DNA from: Alphaproteobacteria bacterium
GTDB lineage: Bacteria > Pseudomonadota > Alphaproteobacteria > Micropepsales > Micropepsaceae
NCBI GenBank assembly: GCA_023259375.1
Contig: JAHFQC010000056.1
Span: forward strand, 1 to 34,014
Length of the DNA: 34,014 bases
Direction of reading: 5' to 3'
Under the pieces are notes generated by a model that saw only the letters and a program-made list of their open reading frames with translations, did not search any database and had not been told where the DNA came from. Shown piece by piece: positions 18,601-25,889 of the stretch (within the stretch, counting starts at the first letter, position 1; every line of letters begins with the position of its first letter). A program made the position numbers and the translations under genes.

Positions 18601-20420
18601 TCGATCACCGCCACATCTTCATCGACCCAAATCCCGATCCGGCGACCAGCTGGACGGAGCGCAAGCGCCTGTTCGATCTGCCGCGCTCCTCCTGGGCCGA
18701 TTACGACAAGGCACTTATTTCCAAGGGCGGCGGCGTCTTCGCCCGCACGCTGAAAGAAATCCCGCTTTCGGCCGAGATGAAGGCGCTGACCGGACTTAGC
18801 GCCGACACCGCAACGCCCGCCGAAGTGATCAAGGCCATCCTCAAGGCCGAGGTCGATCTGCTCTGGCTCGGCGGCATCGGCACCTATGTCAAGGCATCGA
18901 CCCAGTCCAATCTCGAAGTCGGCGACCGTGCCAACGATGCGGTGCGGATCAACGGCAAGGAACTGCGCGCCAAGGTGATCGGCGAAGGCGCCAATCTGGG
19001 CCTGACCCAGCTCGGCCGCATCGAATGCGCCATGAGCGGCATCCGCCTCAACACCGATGCCATCGACAATTCCGCCGGTGTCGACACCTCCGACCACGAA
19101 GTGAACCTCAAGATCCTGATGGGCGGGGCGATGCGACGCGGCGAGATGACCGCCGAGGAACGCGATGCGCTGCTCGCCAGCATGACCGACGAAGTCGCTG
19201 CGCTGGTGCTGAAAGACAATTACGACCAGACTCTGGCGATCACCGTTGCCGAAACGCGCGGCGTGGGCGATGTCGATGCCTGCGGCCGTTACATGCGCGA
19301 TCTCGAAGCGCGCGGCCGGCTTGATCGCGCGGTGGAATTCCTGCCCGACGACGCCGAACTGCGCCGCCGCGCCCAGAGCCTGAAGGGCCTGACCCGGCCG
19401 GAACTGTCGGTGCTGCTGGCGTATGCCAAGCTCGATCTCAAGGCCGAACTGCTCGCCAGCGATCTGCCCGACGATCCGCACTTCCTGCCCTCGCTCGCCG
19501 GTTACTTCCCGCCGGAAGCGGTCGCGGCTTTGCCGGACGAACTCGGGCGCCACCGTTTGAAGCGCGAAATCATCACCGACGTGGTGGCCAACGGGCTGAT
19601 CAATCTCGCCGGTCCGTTGTTCGTCGCCCGCATGAAGGAAATGAGCGGCGCTCCCGCTGCCCGTATCGTGCGCGCTTTTGCCGTGACCGATGGCGCCTTC
19701 GGACTGTCGGTCTTGAAGAAACGCATCGATGCGCTCGACCGCAAGGTCGACGCCAAGCTGCAAACCTCGATGTATGCCGACATCGTCGCGGTGCTGCGCC
19801 GGCTCGGTCTGTGGTTCCTCATCAATGTGCCGGCCGATGCGGATCTTTCGACCATCGTCGCGCTCTATCGCGATGGCGCCGAAAAGCTGCGCGGCACCTT
19901 TTCGACCCTGGTGTCGCCCTACGAAGCCCATGACACCGAAGCGCGCATCGCCGAGCTAGTGGCCGGCGGCGTGCCGCATGATCTCGCCGAAGACGTCGCG
20001 GTGCTGCCGCTGATGGCAGGCCTGCCGGAAATCGCGCTGATGGCGGCGAGCCACGCCCTGCCGCTCGATCTCGTCGCCGGTGCCTACTTCGCGATGGGCG
20101 CCGCGGTCGGCATCGACCGGTTGCGCGGCCACGCCGGACGCATCACCGCCGCCGAGCACTGGGACCGCCTCGCCATCCGCCGGATCATCGATGATCTTTA
20201 CGCCGGCCAGCGGGCGCTGACCGCCTCGGCGCTGAAAGCGGGAACCGAAGGCGAAAATCGCGCTGCCGGCGCCGCAGCCGTGGCGCGCTGGACCGAGGCC
20301 CATGCCGATGCGCTGTCCCGCGCCACCTCGTTCATCCGGGCGCTGGAATCCTCCGGCGAGTTGTCAGTGGCCAAACTGACCCTGGCGGGAAGCCAGATTC
20401 ACGAATTGGCGGCGCGCTAG
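15645..20420 (+). CDS. gdhB: large NAD-dependent glutamate dehydrogenase
   Basis: A 1591-residue enzyme of the large (about 180 kDa) bacterial NAD-GDH family, which oxidises glutamate to 2-oxoglutarate and ammonia with NAD+. The N-terminal half (to about 690) holds ACT-like and helical regulatory domains. The catalytic part begins near residue 785 with [20 protein letters not shown] and continues with [16 protein letters not shown], then [13 protein letters not shown] near 961 in the nucleotide-binding domain, and [16 protein letters not shown] near 1110. Length equals that of known family members, so it is intact. The symbol is used loosely; names differ among species. The gene is followed by a hairpin (20426-20457) and a DUF1232 gene. 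A palindrome at its start may regulate it. Confidence 0.95.
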   Translation: [1591 protein letters not shown]

Positions 20421-20425
20421 GAACA

Positions 20426-20457
20426 CAGGGAAGGGACAGCAACAAGTCTCTTCCCTG
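20426..20457. terminator. long hairpin after glutamate dehydrogenase
   Basis: CAGGGAAGGGAC pairs with GTCTCTTCCCTG over 12 base pairs (one G-T) with an eight-base loop, directly after the stop codon. No T-run follows, so it may protect the long mRNA from 3' decay or give weak termination instead of being a classical terminator. Confidence 0.5.
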
Positions 20458-20484
20458 CCTCCGCACGGCAGGCGAAGATGGGGC

Positions 20485-20850
20485 ATGTCCTATCAACTGC
20501 CCGCCAATGTCACTAAGAACGAGCGCACCGTCAAACAAGGCTTCTGGAAGAAGCTGCTCGGACTCGCCGGCAAGCTGCCGTTCGCCGAGGAATTGGCGGC
20601 GGCGTATTACTGCGCCTTCGATCCGGCAACACCGAAAGCACCCAAGGCGATGCTGATGGCGGCGCTCGCCTATTTCGTGCTGCCGTTCGATGCCATTCCC
20701 GATTTCCTCGCCGGTATCGGCTACGCCGATGACGCGGCCGTGATCGCTGGGACCATCGCCTTAGTGGCCAAGCACATCACGCCGGAGCATTATGCCAAAG
20801 CCCGCGCCGCGCTGGGCCTGAAGTCGAAGGAACAGCCGAAGGAATCGTGA
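20485..20850 (+). CDS. DUF1232 (YkvA-like) protein
   Basis: A 121-residue protein with the DUF1232 core: ALAYFVLPFDAIPDFLAGIGYADDAAVIAGTI at about residues 60-95, where the PxDxIPDF pattern is diagnostic. The segment is hydrophobic and probably membrane-associated. The function of the family is unknown. The TGA stop overlaps the ATG of the next gene (TGATG), so translation is probably coupled to the MmcQ/YjbR gene. Confidence 0.88.
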   Translation: MSYQLPANVTKNERTVKQGFWKKLLGLAGKLPFAEELAAAYYCAFDPATPKAPKAMLMAALAYFVLPFDAIPDFLAGIGYADDAAVIAGTIALVAKHITPEHYAKARAALGLKSKEQPKES

Positions 20851-21236
20851 TGCGTCACGCCGAGGTCGAGAAATTCTGTCTGTCGCTGCCGGCCACCTCG
20901 CTGGTGGTGCAATGGGGCGACAGCCGCGTCTACAAGGTCGGCGGCAAGGTGTTTGCCGTGATGGGACCGGCCACCGACAAGCCGCACCACATCGCCTTTC
21001 GCGTCGCCGAAGACAGCTTCGAGATTCTCACCGAGGACCCAGATTTCGTGCAGGCACCCTATTTCGCCAAACGGCGTTGGATCCTGCTGCAGCACCTCGA
21101 TGCGCTGTCGACCAAGGAGATGAAAGCCTACCTCACCCGCGCCCACGCCCTGGTGGCGGCCGGATTGCCGAAGAAGAAGCAAGCGGAACTGGGCCTGGAA
21201 GCCATCGTGCAGAACGTGGCGGCGCTCGCGGACTGA
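20850..21236 (+). CDS. MmcQ/YjbR family protein
   Basis: A 128-residue protein of the MmcQ/YjbR family. Visible features are the N-terminal helix VEKFCLSLPATSLVVQWG, the strand KVGGKVFAVMG, then FRVAEDSFEILTEDPDFVQAPYFAKRRWILLQH, the usual order of this CyaY-like or DNA-binding-like fold. The cellular role is unknown. Start ATG 20850 was chosen over GTG 20847 as it overlaps the upstream stop as TGATG. Its stop codon at 21234-21236 abuts the stop of the minus-strand PilZ gene with no base between. Confidence 0.88.
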   Translation: MRHAEVEKFCLSLPATSLVVQWGDSRVYKVGGKVFAVMGPATDKPHHIAFRVAEDSFEILTEDPDFVQAPYFAKRRWILLQHLDALSTKEMKAYLTRAHALVAAGLPKKKQAELGLEAIVQNVAALAD

Positions 21237-21857
21237 TTAGCGCGTCAGGGCGATCTTGGTGCGGACGCGGTCGGCGGAGGCATTAATGTTGCCGACGAAC
21301 TCGATGCCGAGGCCCTGATCGTGATGGCGGGCAATGCGGCCGGCCAACTGACCGATGAGGACGAATTCGCCCACCGGCGGCTTGATGTCGGTCTTGACCG
21401 AAATGCCGCTCATCGACAGATCGAGCACTTCGCACGGCACGATCTGGCCGTCGTTACGCACGAAGCGCGTCACCCCGCGCGTCGGCGACCGCTCGTCGCG
21501 CCTGAGCTCCGATTCGTCGAGCAGCGACTTGTTGAGGAACAGGGTGAGCTGTTCGGCGGTGCGTTCGCGCTTGAGGGCGGTGGAGGCGAATTTCAGTCCC
21601 AGCCGGGGCCCGTCGTGGCGGGCGATGGTGCCTTCGAAGCGGCCGAAGGTGTTGGCATAGAGGACGACCGGGGTCTCGACCGGCAATTGGGCGTCGGTGG
21701 CCACCGAAGCCCCGCCCGGCGACAAATCGACCACCGTGCAGGCAAATTCCTCGGAGGTTGCGGGCACGAACAGCTTGCCCGGCAGATTGACGGGGACGCG
21801 GCGATACCGCCGCCTTTCGGCGCGCGCCCTGGCCAGCACGGGATCTTTATCGTTCAT
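21237..21857 (-). CDS. double PilZ domain protein
   Basis: A 206-residue protein with two PilZ-like domains in tandem. The first has RRRYRRVPVNLPG and then DLSPGGASV (about residues 15-50), the usual RxxxR and [D/N]xSxxG parts of a c-di-GMP site. The second has RGVTRFVRNDG and DLSMSGISV (about 127-165), with a less typical Arg part, so it may not bind the ligand. PilZ proteins transmit c-di-GMP signals by protein contact. An EAL phosphodiesterase is encoded at 3378-5108 but far away. Start is uncertain: ATG 21857 precedes the first conserved segment; GTG 21866 and GTG 21884 are also open. Confidence 0.86.
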   Translation of the reverse strand: MNDKDPVLARARAERRRYRRVPVNLPGKLFVPATSEEFACTVVDLSPGGASVATDAQLPVETPVVLYANTFGRFEGTIARHDGPRLGLKFASTALKRERTAEQLTLFLNKSLLDESELRRDERSPTRGVTRFVRNDGQIVPCEVLDLSMSGISVKTDIKPPVGEFVLIGQLAGRIARHHDQGLGIEFVGNINASADRVRTKIALTR

Positions 21858-22046
21858 GCCGGGCACACAGCCGCCCCTCCTCACGAAGCGTTCCGGCAGT
21901 CTGCGTCGGATTATCTAACGGACCGTTTATGACCGATCGTTTAGGTGGCCTGCCGTTCATGGTGAATCCTGCGGCGTAAACTCCTGCTTAACCCCAGTGG
22001 CAAGACGCGGTATAGGAGGTTCCCCCTGGTCTTCGGAGACATCTGT
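21858..22046. other. intergenic region between the PilZ and lipoprotein genes
   Basis: Divergent promoter region for the two genes. It contains a pair of similar sites, ACCGTTTAT and ATCGTTTAG, near 21922-21943, and a short palindrome AACGGACCGTT nearby. No standard promoter pair is clear. Confidence 0.35.
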
Positions 22047-22679
22047 ATGGCGACGAAAATTGATGCGCGGCCGCTCATTCTGTTGTGTGCGGTGTCTCTG
22101 GCCGGCTGTATCAATTTCAGCCCGCTCGACGATCTCGAAACCGCGACCCCGCCCGCCGATCCGTTCCAGCAGGCGCTATTCAAGAATTACAGCTTCCTGG
22201 CGAAGTCGTTCGGCATGGTCGGCCAAGCCCAATATGGCTCGTTCGACCAGGATTCCTCGATTCCCTTGACCGAAACCCAGGGCAACGTCGCCGACCTCGC
22301 CAATGCGTTTGCCGACAAGGCGATGCGGCTGACCCGCGACGAAGTGGTCGATCCTGAGCCAAGCCGGGACATTAAAACGCACGAACAGCGCGACCGGCTG
22401 CTGCGGTCTGTGGCCACAGCCAAAGACGTCTATCCGCGCGATGCGGCCCGGGCCCAGGCCGACTGGGACTGCTGGCACCTGGATCTGCGGGTCGCCTCGC
22501 AGACCGCAGCCGCCGAGAAGTGCCGCCAGTCGTTCGAGATCACGCTGGCCCGGCTCGAAACCGAAGCCGCCGCCGTTGCCGCCGACAAGGCCAAAGAGGA
22601 CGAAGCCAAGAAGAAGGCCGCCGCGGAACAGGGACAGGGGCCGAAAAACCCGTCCGGCGAACTGACCGAAAATCCGTAA
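22047..22679 (+). CDS. hypothetical lipoprotein
   Basis: A 210-residue protein with a lipoprotein signal peptide: the lipobox LAGC ends in Cys21, after the hydrophobic core ILLCAVS. The residue after the Cys is Ile, which fits outer-membrane sorting. The mature part is mostly helical (QQALFKNYSFLAKSFGMVGQAQYG, NVADLANAFADKAMRL) and resembles the kind of periplasmic lipoprotein that sits next to OmpA-like proteins, but no such partner is next to it here. The C-terminus (about 165-205) is a Lys/Glu/Ala-rich likely coiled coil. A GGAG site precedes the ATG. No function is recognised. Confidence 0.8.
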   Translation: MATKIDARPLILLCAVSLAGCINFSPLDDLETATPPADPFQQALFKNYSFLAKSFGMVGQAQYGSFDQDSSIPLTETQGNVADLANAFADKAMRLTRDEVVDPEPSRDIKTHEQRDRLLRSVATAKDVYPRDAARAQADWDCWHLDLRVASQTAAAEKCRQSFEITLARLETEAAAVAADKAKEDEAKKKAAAEQGQGPKNPSGELTENP

Positions 22680-22781
22680 TCGCCGGTTGCGGCTCGACGA
22701 CACTTTTTGACAATCTGACGGCTTGTTCCAATCGGCCCGAAGCCGCTTCCGCCGGCGGGCCGCGAGGCGTAAGCTTAATCC

Positions 22782-23114
22782 ATGAACCGGACCCTCGCCG
22801 CCTTGAGCCTCGCCGCCGTCTTTGCGTTGCCTGCGGGCGCGCAGACCTTGCGCTATCCTGTCAAGACGGTCGACTTCGACATCTGGTGCACCGAAATCCA
22901 ACACCTGCCCTGGCAGCGCTGCGACGAGCGCCGCAAGGACGATATGGACAAGTTCGAAACCTATCGTCACGCCGTCGAGAAGTACGAGATCCCGTATCTC
23001 AGGAACAAAGAGAACGTGCTCCATTTCGACGACGCGATCTTCGGCTACGACCCGGTCGACAAGCGCCCCGATTCCACCATTGCCCGGCCGCCAAGCCCGG
23101 TAGCTGGGGAATAA
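22782..23114 (+). CDS. small exported hypothetical protein
   Basis: A 110-residue protein with a signal peptide (MNRTLAALSLAAVFALPAGAQ, cut near residue 21). The mature protein has two cysteines, in DIWCTEIQ and PWQRCDERR, which could form a disulfide in the periplasm. Charged helical sequence KFETYRHAVEKYEIPYL follows. I do not recognise the family. It is 103 bases after the lipoprotein and is followed by a clear terminator. Confidence 0.75.
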   Translation: MNRTLAALSLAAVFALPAGAQTLRYPVKTVDFDIWCTEIQHLPWQRCDERRKDDMDKFETYRHAVEKYEIPYLRNKENVLHFDDAIFGYDPVDKRPDSTIARPPSPVAGE

Positions 23115-23118
23115 AAGA

Positions 23119-23148
23119 AAGGCCGGGATCGCTCCCGGCCTTCGGTTT
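23119..23148 (+). terminator. intrinsic terminator after the small exported protein
   Basis: AAGGCCGGGA and TCCCGGCCTT form a perfect 10-base-pair stem with a four-base loop, followed by CGGTTTAT, a short T-rich tail. It starts five bases past the stop codon of the gene at 22782. Confidence 0.75.
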
Positions 23149-23166
23149 ATCCAAGCTTCAACAGGT

Positions 23167-23194
23167 GTCCGGAAAAGGTCCCCACCTTCCGGAC
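23167..23194. repeat. palindrome between convergent genes
   Basis: GTCCGGAA...TTCCGGAC with an inner GGT/ACC pairing makes an 11-base-pair stem with a two-base bulge and a four-base loop. It sits seven bases past the PAS gene stop on the minus strand. It has no T-run and may be a dispersed palindrome. Confidence 0.5.
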
Positions 23195-23200
23195 GATGGT

Positions 23201-23893
23201 TCAGTATTCGACCCAGGCTTCGGCCGGCTCGGGCCCAAACACCTGGAAAATGCGCTCCGTCTTAGTGGCGGTGCGGAAATTCGAATTGGCCGGACGGTCG
23301 TGACTGACGACCAGGCGCAGATGCGGCGCGCGCGGGTGGCTGCGATAGGCCGGCGGCGGCGGGGGCGGCGGCAGCGTGACGCTGGTCTGGCTGTAGGGAT
23401 CGTCCTCGCGAATGATCTGGCTGGCGGCGAGCCGCTGGAAGGCGATCGGACGGCCCTGAAGCTGGCTCATATCGGACAGGATCTGAATCATGCCGAGGAA
23501 GCGGGTCGGACCGCTCTCGCCGAACTTGATCGGCAGCAGGATGGTTTCGAGTTCGACCATGCCGCAATCCGCCGAGGCGCCGATCGAGGTCAGGCATACC
23601 GGCTGCTTCAGGTTCAGCGCCTGCTGCAACAGCGAGCCGAGCGCCATCGAGGATTGGGCTTCCCAGTGGGCCAGGAAGCCGGTGCCCTTGAGCTCGAAGC
23701 CGAAACGTTCGCACAGCGCGGTGCCGGCCAAGCGGTAAATCGGGCGGTTGGGGTTCTCGGCGTCCAGAATGAAGACGTAGGGAAGAAGGCGCTTGATCGA
23801 GCGAGGGTCGATGTCGGTCTGATCCGGAACGTCACGCCCGGCGCGGAGCCGCGACCAATACCCAACCAGCAAATGGCTATTCTTGTGTTTCAT
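23201..23893 (-). CDS. PAS_5 family PAS domain protein
   Basis: A 230-residue protein. The first 150 residues show the PAS_5 pattern: LLVGYWSRLRAGRDVPDQTDIDPRSIKRLLPYVFILD, then RPIYRLAGTALCERFGFELKGTGFLAHW and later ILLPIKFGESGPTRFLGMI. PAS_5 proteins are small, mostly alphaproteobacterial, and lack an output domain. Here the C-terminus has a seven-residue polyproline run (about 175-181) and a basic segment, so partner-binding is likely. Ligand and role are unknown. ATG 23893 is the only good start. It is downstream of the rhomboid gene with a 101-base gap. Confidence 0.86.
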   Translation of the reverse strand: MKHKNSHLLVGYWSRLRAGRDVPDQTDIDPRSIKRLLPYVFILDAENPNRPIYRLAGTALCERFGFELKGTGFLAHWEAQSSMALGSLLQQALNLKQPVCLTSIGASADCGMVELETILLPIKFGESGPTRFLGMIQILSDMSQLQGRPIAFQRLAASQIIREDDPYSQTSVTLPPPPPPPAYRSHPRAPHLRLVVSHDRPANSNFRTATKTERIFQVFGPEPAEAWVEY

Positions 23894-23994
23894 AACCTGA
23901 TGCCTTCCTCGCTAGCGGGCCATTCCCGTTTCGGAACAGCTTCTCGCCGCTCGGAAGGACACAGAGCGAAAGCTGTGCCACCCGCTTCTGAAGT

Positions 23995-24702
23995 TCAGTT
24001 GCTCCAAGGTCCGCGCCGGATGCGGGGGCCGAAGAACGGCACCGTGGAAGACTTGAAGAAGGGCGTCAGCACGATGCCGGCCGCAAAGCCGCCGACATGG
24101 GCCCACCAGGCGATACCGCTGGTATCGGGTCCGGTGAGCGCCAGAAGCTGCATCGCAAACCACACGCCCACGACCCATATGGCATTGATCCGGAAGGGAT
24201 AAAGGATGATCAAGAGGGGGACAAGCACGGTCACGCGGGCGCGCGGATAGAGCAGCATATAAGCGCCCAAAGCACCCGAAATCGCTCCCGACGCCCCCAC
24301 CATCGGCTGGACCGAGGAGGGATCCATGAACGCCATGGTCAAGGCCGCCGCCACCCCGGACAACAGGTAAAACACCAGGAAACGGGCGTGTCCCATGGCG
24401 TCTTCGATGTTGTTTCCGAAAATCCAGAGATAAAGCATGTTGCCGATCAGGTGCAGCACGCCCCCGTGCAGGAACATGGCGGTGAAGATCGAGACCACCG
24501 CCGGTACCGCCGGAATCCCGGTTGCCTCGAATTGGGGCGACATCAGGCTCGACGGCGTAAAGCCGTAATGCAGCATGAAATCGCCGTAGGCGTCGCCCTG
24601 GAGGTGAAACTGCCACGCATAGACGCCGACGCAGGCCAGGATCAGCCCGATCGTTACATAAGGCGTCAGCTTGGTCGGGTTTTCGTCCGAGATCGGGATC
24701 AT
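23995..24702 (-). CDS. rhomboid family intramembrane serine protease
   Basis: A 235-residue six- or seven-helix membrane protein of the rhomboid family. The catalytic Ser138 is in GASGAISG and the catalytic His202 in HVGGFAAG. HGGVLHLIGNM (79-89) gives the conserved His and Asn that form the oxyanion region. All catalytic elements are present, so it is likely an active protease. It has no cytosolic extra domain. ATG 24702 is preceded by GGGGGAAG, which lies in a 13-base inverted repeat with the leader and is therefore possibly sequestered. It diverges from the exported repeat protein gene. Confidence 0.92.
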   Translation of the reverse strand: MIPISDENPTKLTPYVTIGLILACVGVYAWQFHLQGDAYGDFMLHYGFTPSSLMSPQFEATGIPAVPAVVSIFTAMFLHGGVLHLIGNMLYLWIFGNNIEDAMGHARFLVFYLLSGVAAALTMAFMDPSSVQPMVGASGAISGALGAYMLLYPRARVTVLVPLLIILYPFRINAIWVVGVWFAMQLLALTGPDTSGIAWWAHVGGFAAGIVLTPFFKSSTVPFFGPRIRRGPWSN

Positions 24703-24785
24703 GCCACTTCCCCCGCCCGGGCCGGGCCGGACGTTGTTCCGATTTGAACCAGCGATTGCGGCTTTCGCAAGACGGGAAGTGGCAT
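24699..24785 (-). other. possible 28-codon upstream ORF of the rhomboid gene
   Basis: On the minus strand an ATG at 24785 opens a frame of 28 codons (begins MPLPVLRKPQ) whose TGA stop overlaps the rhomboid ATG as ATGA. No strong ribosome-binding site precedes it. It could be a leader peptide coupled to rhomboid translation, or chance. Confidence 0.3.
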
Positions 24786-24786
24786 G
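24700..24786 (-). promoter_or_regulatory. inverted repeat covering the rhomboid start site
   Basis: CATGCCACTTCCC (24700-24712) and GGGAAGTGGCATG (24774-24786) are perfect 13-base inverted repeats separated by 61 bases. In the rhomboid mRNA the leader arm can pair with the Shine-Dalgarno and ATG, giving a plausible translational off-switch. Confidence 0.5.
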
Positions 24787-24859
24787 GATCGTGAAGTGAG
24801 ATCGGCGGTCATTCAGTTGTTCCAGGCCCCGTTGGCCGGGACATCGACGGAGCTATAGC

Positions 24860-25876
24860 ATGTCGTCCAGGCCTTTGAAGTTGGCTGCTGCCGCGCTGGT
24901 CACTACCGCCCTCACCGTTCTCCCGTTCGGGTCGGCGGTCAACGCCGGCGGCATTTCGCAAAGCGTGCCGAGCGCAACCAAATGCGCTCCGGCCTGCTCG
25001 AGCGGATGCGGCGGCGGTGTCGTCATCAACAAGCCGGTCGTCATCAACAAGAACGTCAACGTCTACAAACCGGTCGTCATCAACAAGGACGTCAATATCT
25101 ATAAGCCGGTGACCATCGACAAATCGATTAATATCGATAAATCGATCAATATCGATAAGTCGATCAACATCACCAAGAACATCGACGCCTCGAAGAACAT
25201 CAACATCAACAAGACGATCATCATCGACAAAGGCGGCTCGGCCAGCGCCGAAGCTTCGGCCTGGGCATCCGCCTGGGCACAGGCGGGCGCCAATGCCAGC
25301 GCCAGCGTCGGCAATATCGTGATCTATTCCGGCTACAACGAATACATCACCGTGAACAACAAGATCGGCGGCGGCGGCGAAATCGGCGCGGCCGCGATGT
25401 CGACGGTGCATGCCAGCGCCTGCGAGATGCAGGACGCGAGCGTCATCAAGGCCGTGCATGCGGTGTGCGTGTCGCCCGACGGACGCGAATTCCCCGCCTC
25501 GCACATGACCGGTGATACCTGGATCGATTCCGGCTTCGAAGGCGAAGTGTTGCGCTGCATCCCCGGCTCGCACCTGAAGGTCACGCTCGGCGATGTCTCG
25601 CAATCGGATCAGGGCATGGCCGGCACGTTTGCGAATGGCGCCAGCCTCGAATGCGCGCCGAATGAAGCCTTGCGCCACTTCAAGGACGGCATGCTGAAAT
25701 GCGTGCCGAAGCTCCCGGTCAAAGATTGCACCGAGCGCACCAATTTGCGCCGTTGGGGCACGAGCGACGTGTTCTTCACCTTCCGCACCAAAGTCTGCGC
25801 GCCCGGTAAAACCACCACGGCGCAACGCGAACTGGAACTGAGCGGCATGAGCCTCACCGGCGGCGTGGGCGAGTAG
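24860..25876 (+). CDS. exported hexapeptide-repeat protein
   Basis: A 338-residue protein with a signal peptide (cut near residue 29). After a Cys-rich stretch (Cys42, Cys46, Cys50) come 11 tandem hexapeptides at residues 58-123 of the form K-x-[V/I]-x-[I/V]-x (KPVVIN, KNVNVY, KSINID, KNININ). Next is a Ser/Ala-rich segment (about 127-150) and then a Cys-rich C-terminal domain with motifs such as LRCIPGS, LECAPNEAL and LKCVPK. The repeats would form a parallel beta solenoid or an amyloid-like fibre core. I do not know the family or function; a surface or adhesive role is inference. GGAG precedes the ATG. Confidence 0.85.
   Translation: MSSRPLKLAAAALVTTALTVLPFGSAVNAGGISQSVPSATKCAPACSSGCGGGVVINKPVVINKNVNVYKPVVINKDVNIYKPVTIDKSINIDKSINIDKSINITKNIDASKNININKTIIIDKGGSASAEASAWASAWAQAGANASASVGNIVIYSGYNEYITVNNKIGGGGEIGAAAMSTVHASACEMQDASVIKAVHAVCVSPDGREFPASHMTGDTWIDSGFEGEVLRCIPGSHLKVTLGDVSQSDQGMAGTFANGASLECAPNEALRHFKDGMLKCVPKLPVKDCTERTNLRRWGTSDVFFTFRTKVCAPGKTTTAQRELELSGMSLTGGVGE
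25031..25228 (+). repeat. coding repeat, 11 units of 18 bases
   Basis: Eleven tandem 18-base units encode the hexapeptides. The middle units (about 25115-25170) are near-identical at DNA level (ATCGATAAATCGATTAAT and variants), which suggests recent duplication or slippage and possible length variation between strains. The outer units have diverged. Confidence 0.8.
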
Positions 25877-25889
25877 TAGATCGCCGCCG

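Noticed and set aside
16776..19931. 1051-residue open frame on the minus strand opposite glutamate dehydrogenase
   Set aside because: It is a GC-rich mirror frame of a conserved enzyme, with His/Arg/Asp-rich low-quality protein and no recognisable domain or ribosome-binding site.
25031..25228. CRISPR-like or satellite repeat
   Set aside because: Units are contiguous 18-base coding repeats without spacers, in frame with a signal-peptide protein.
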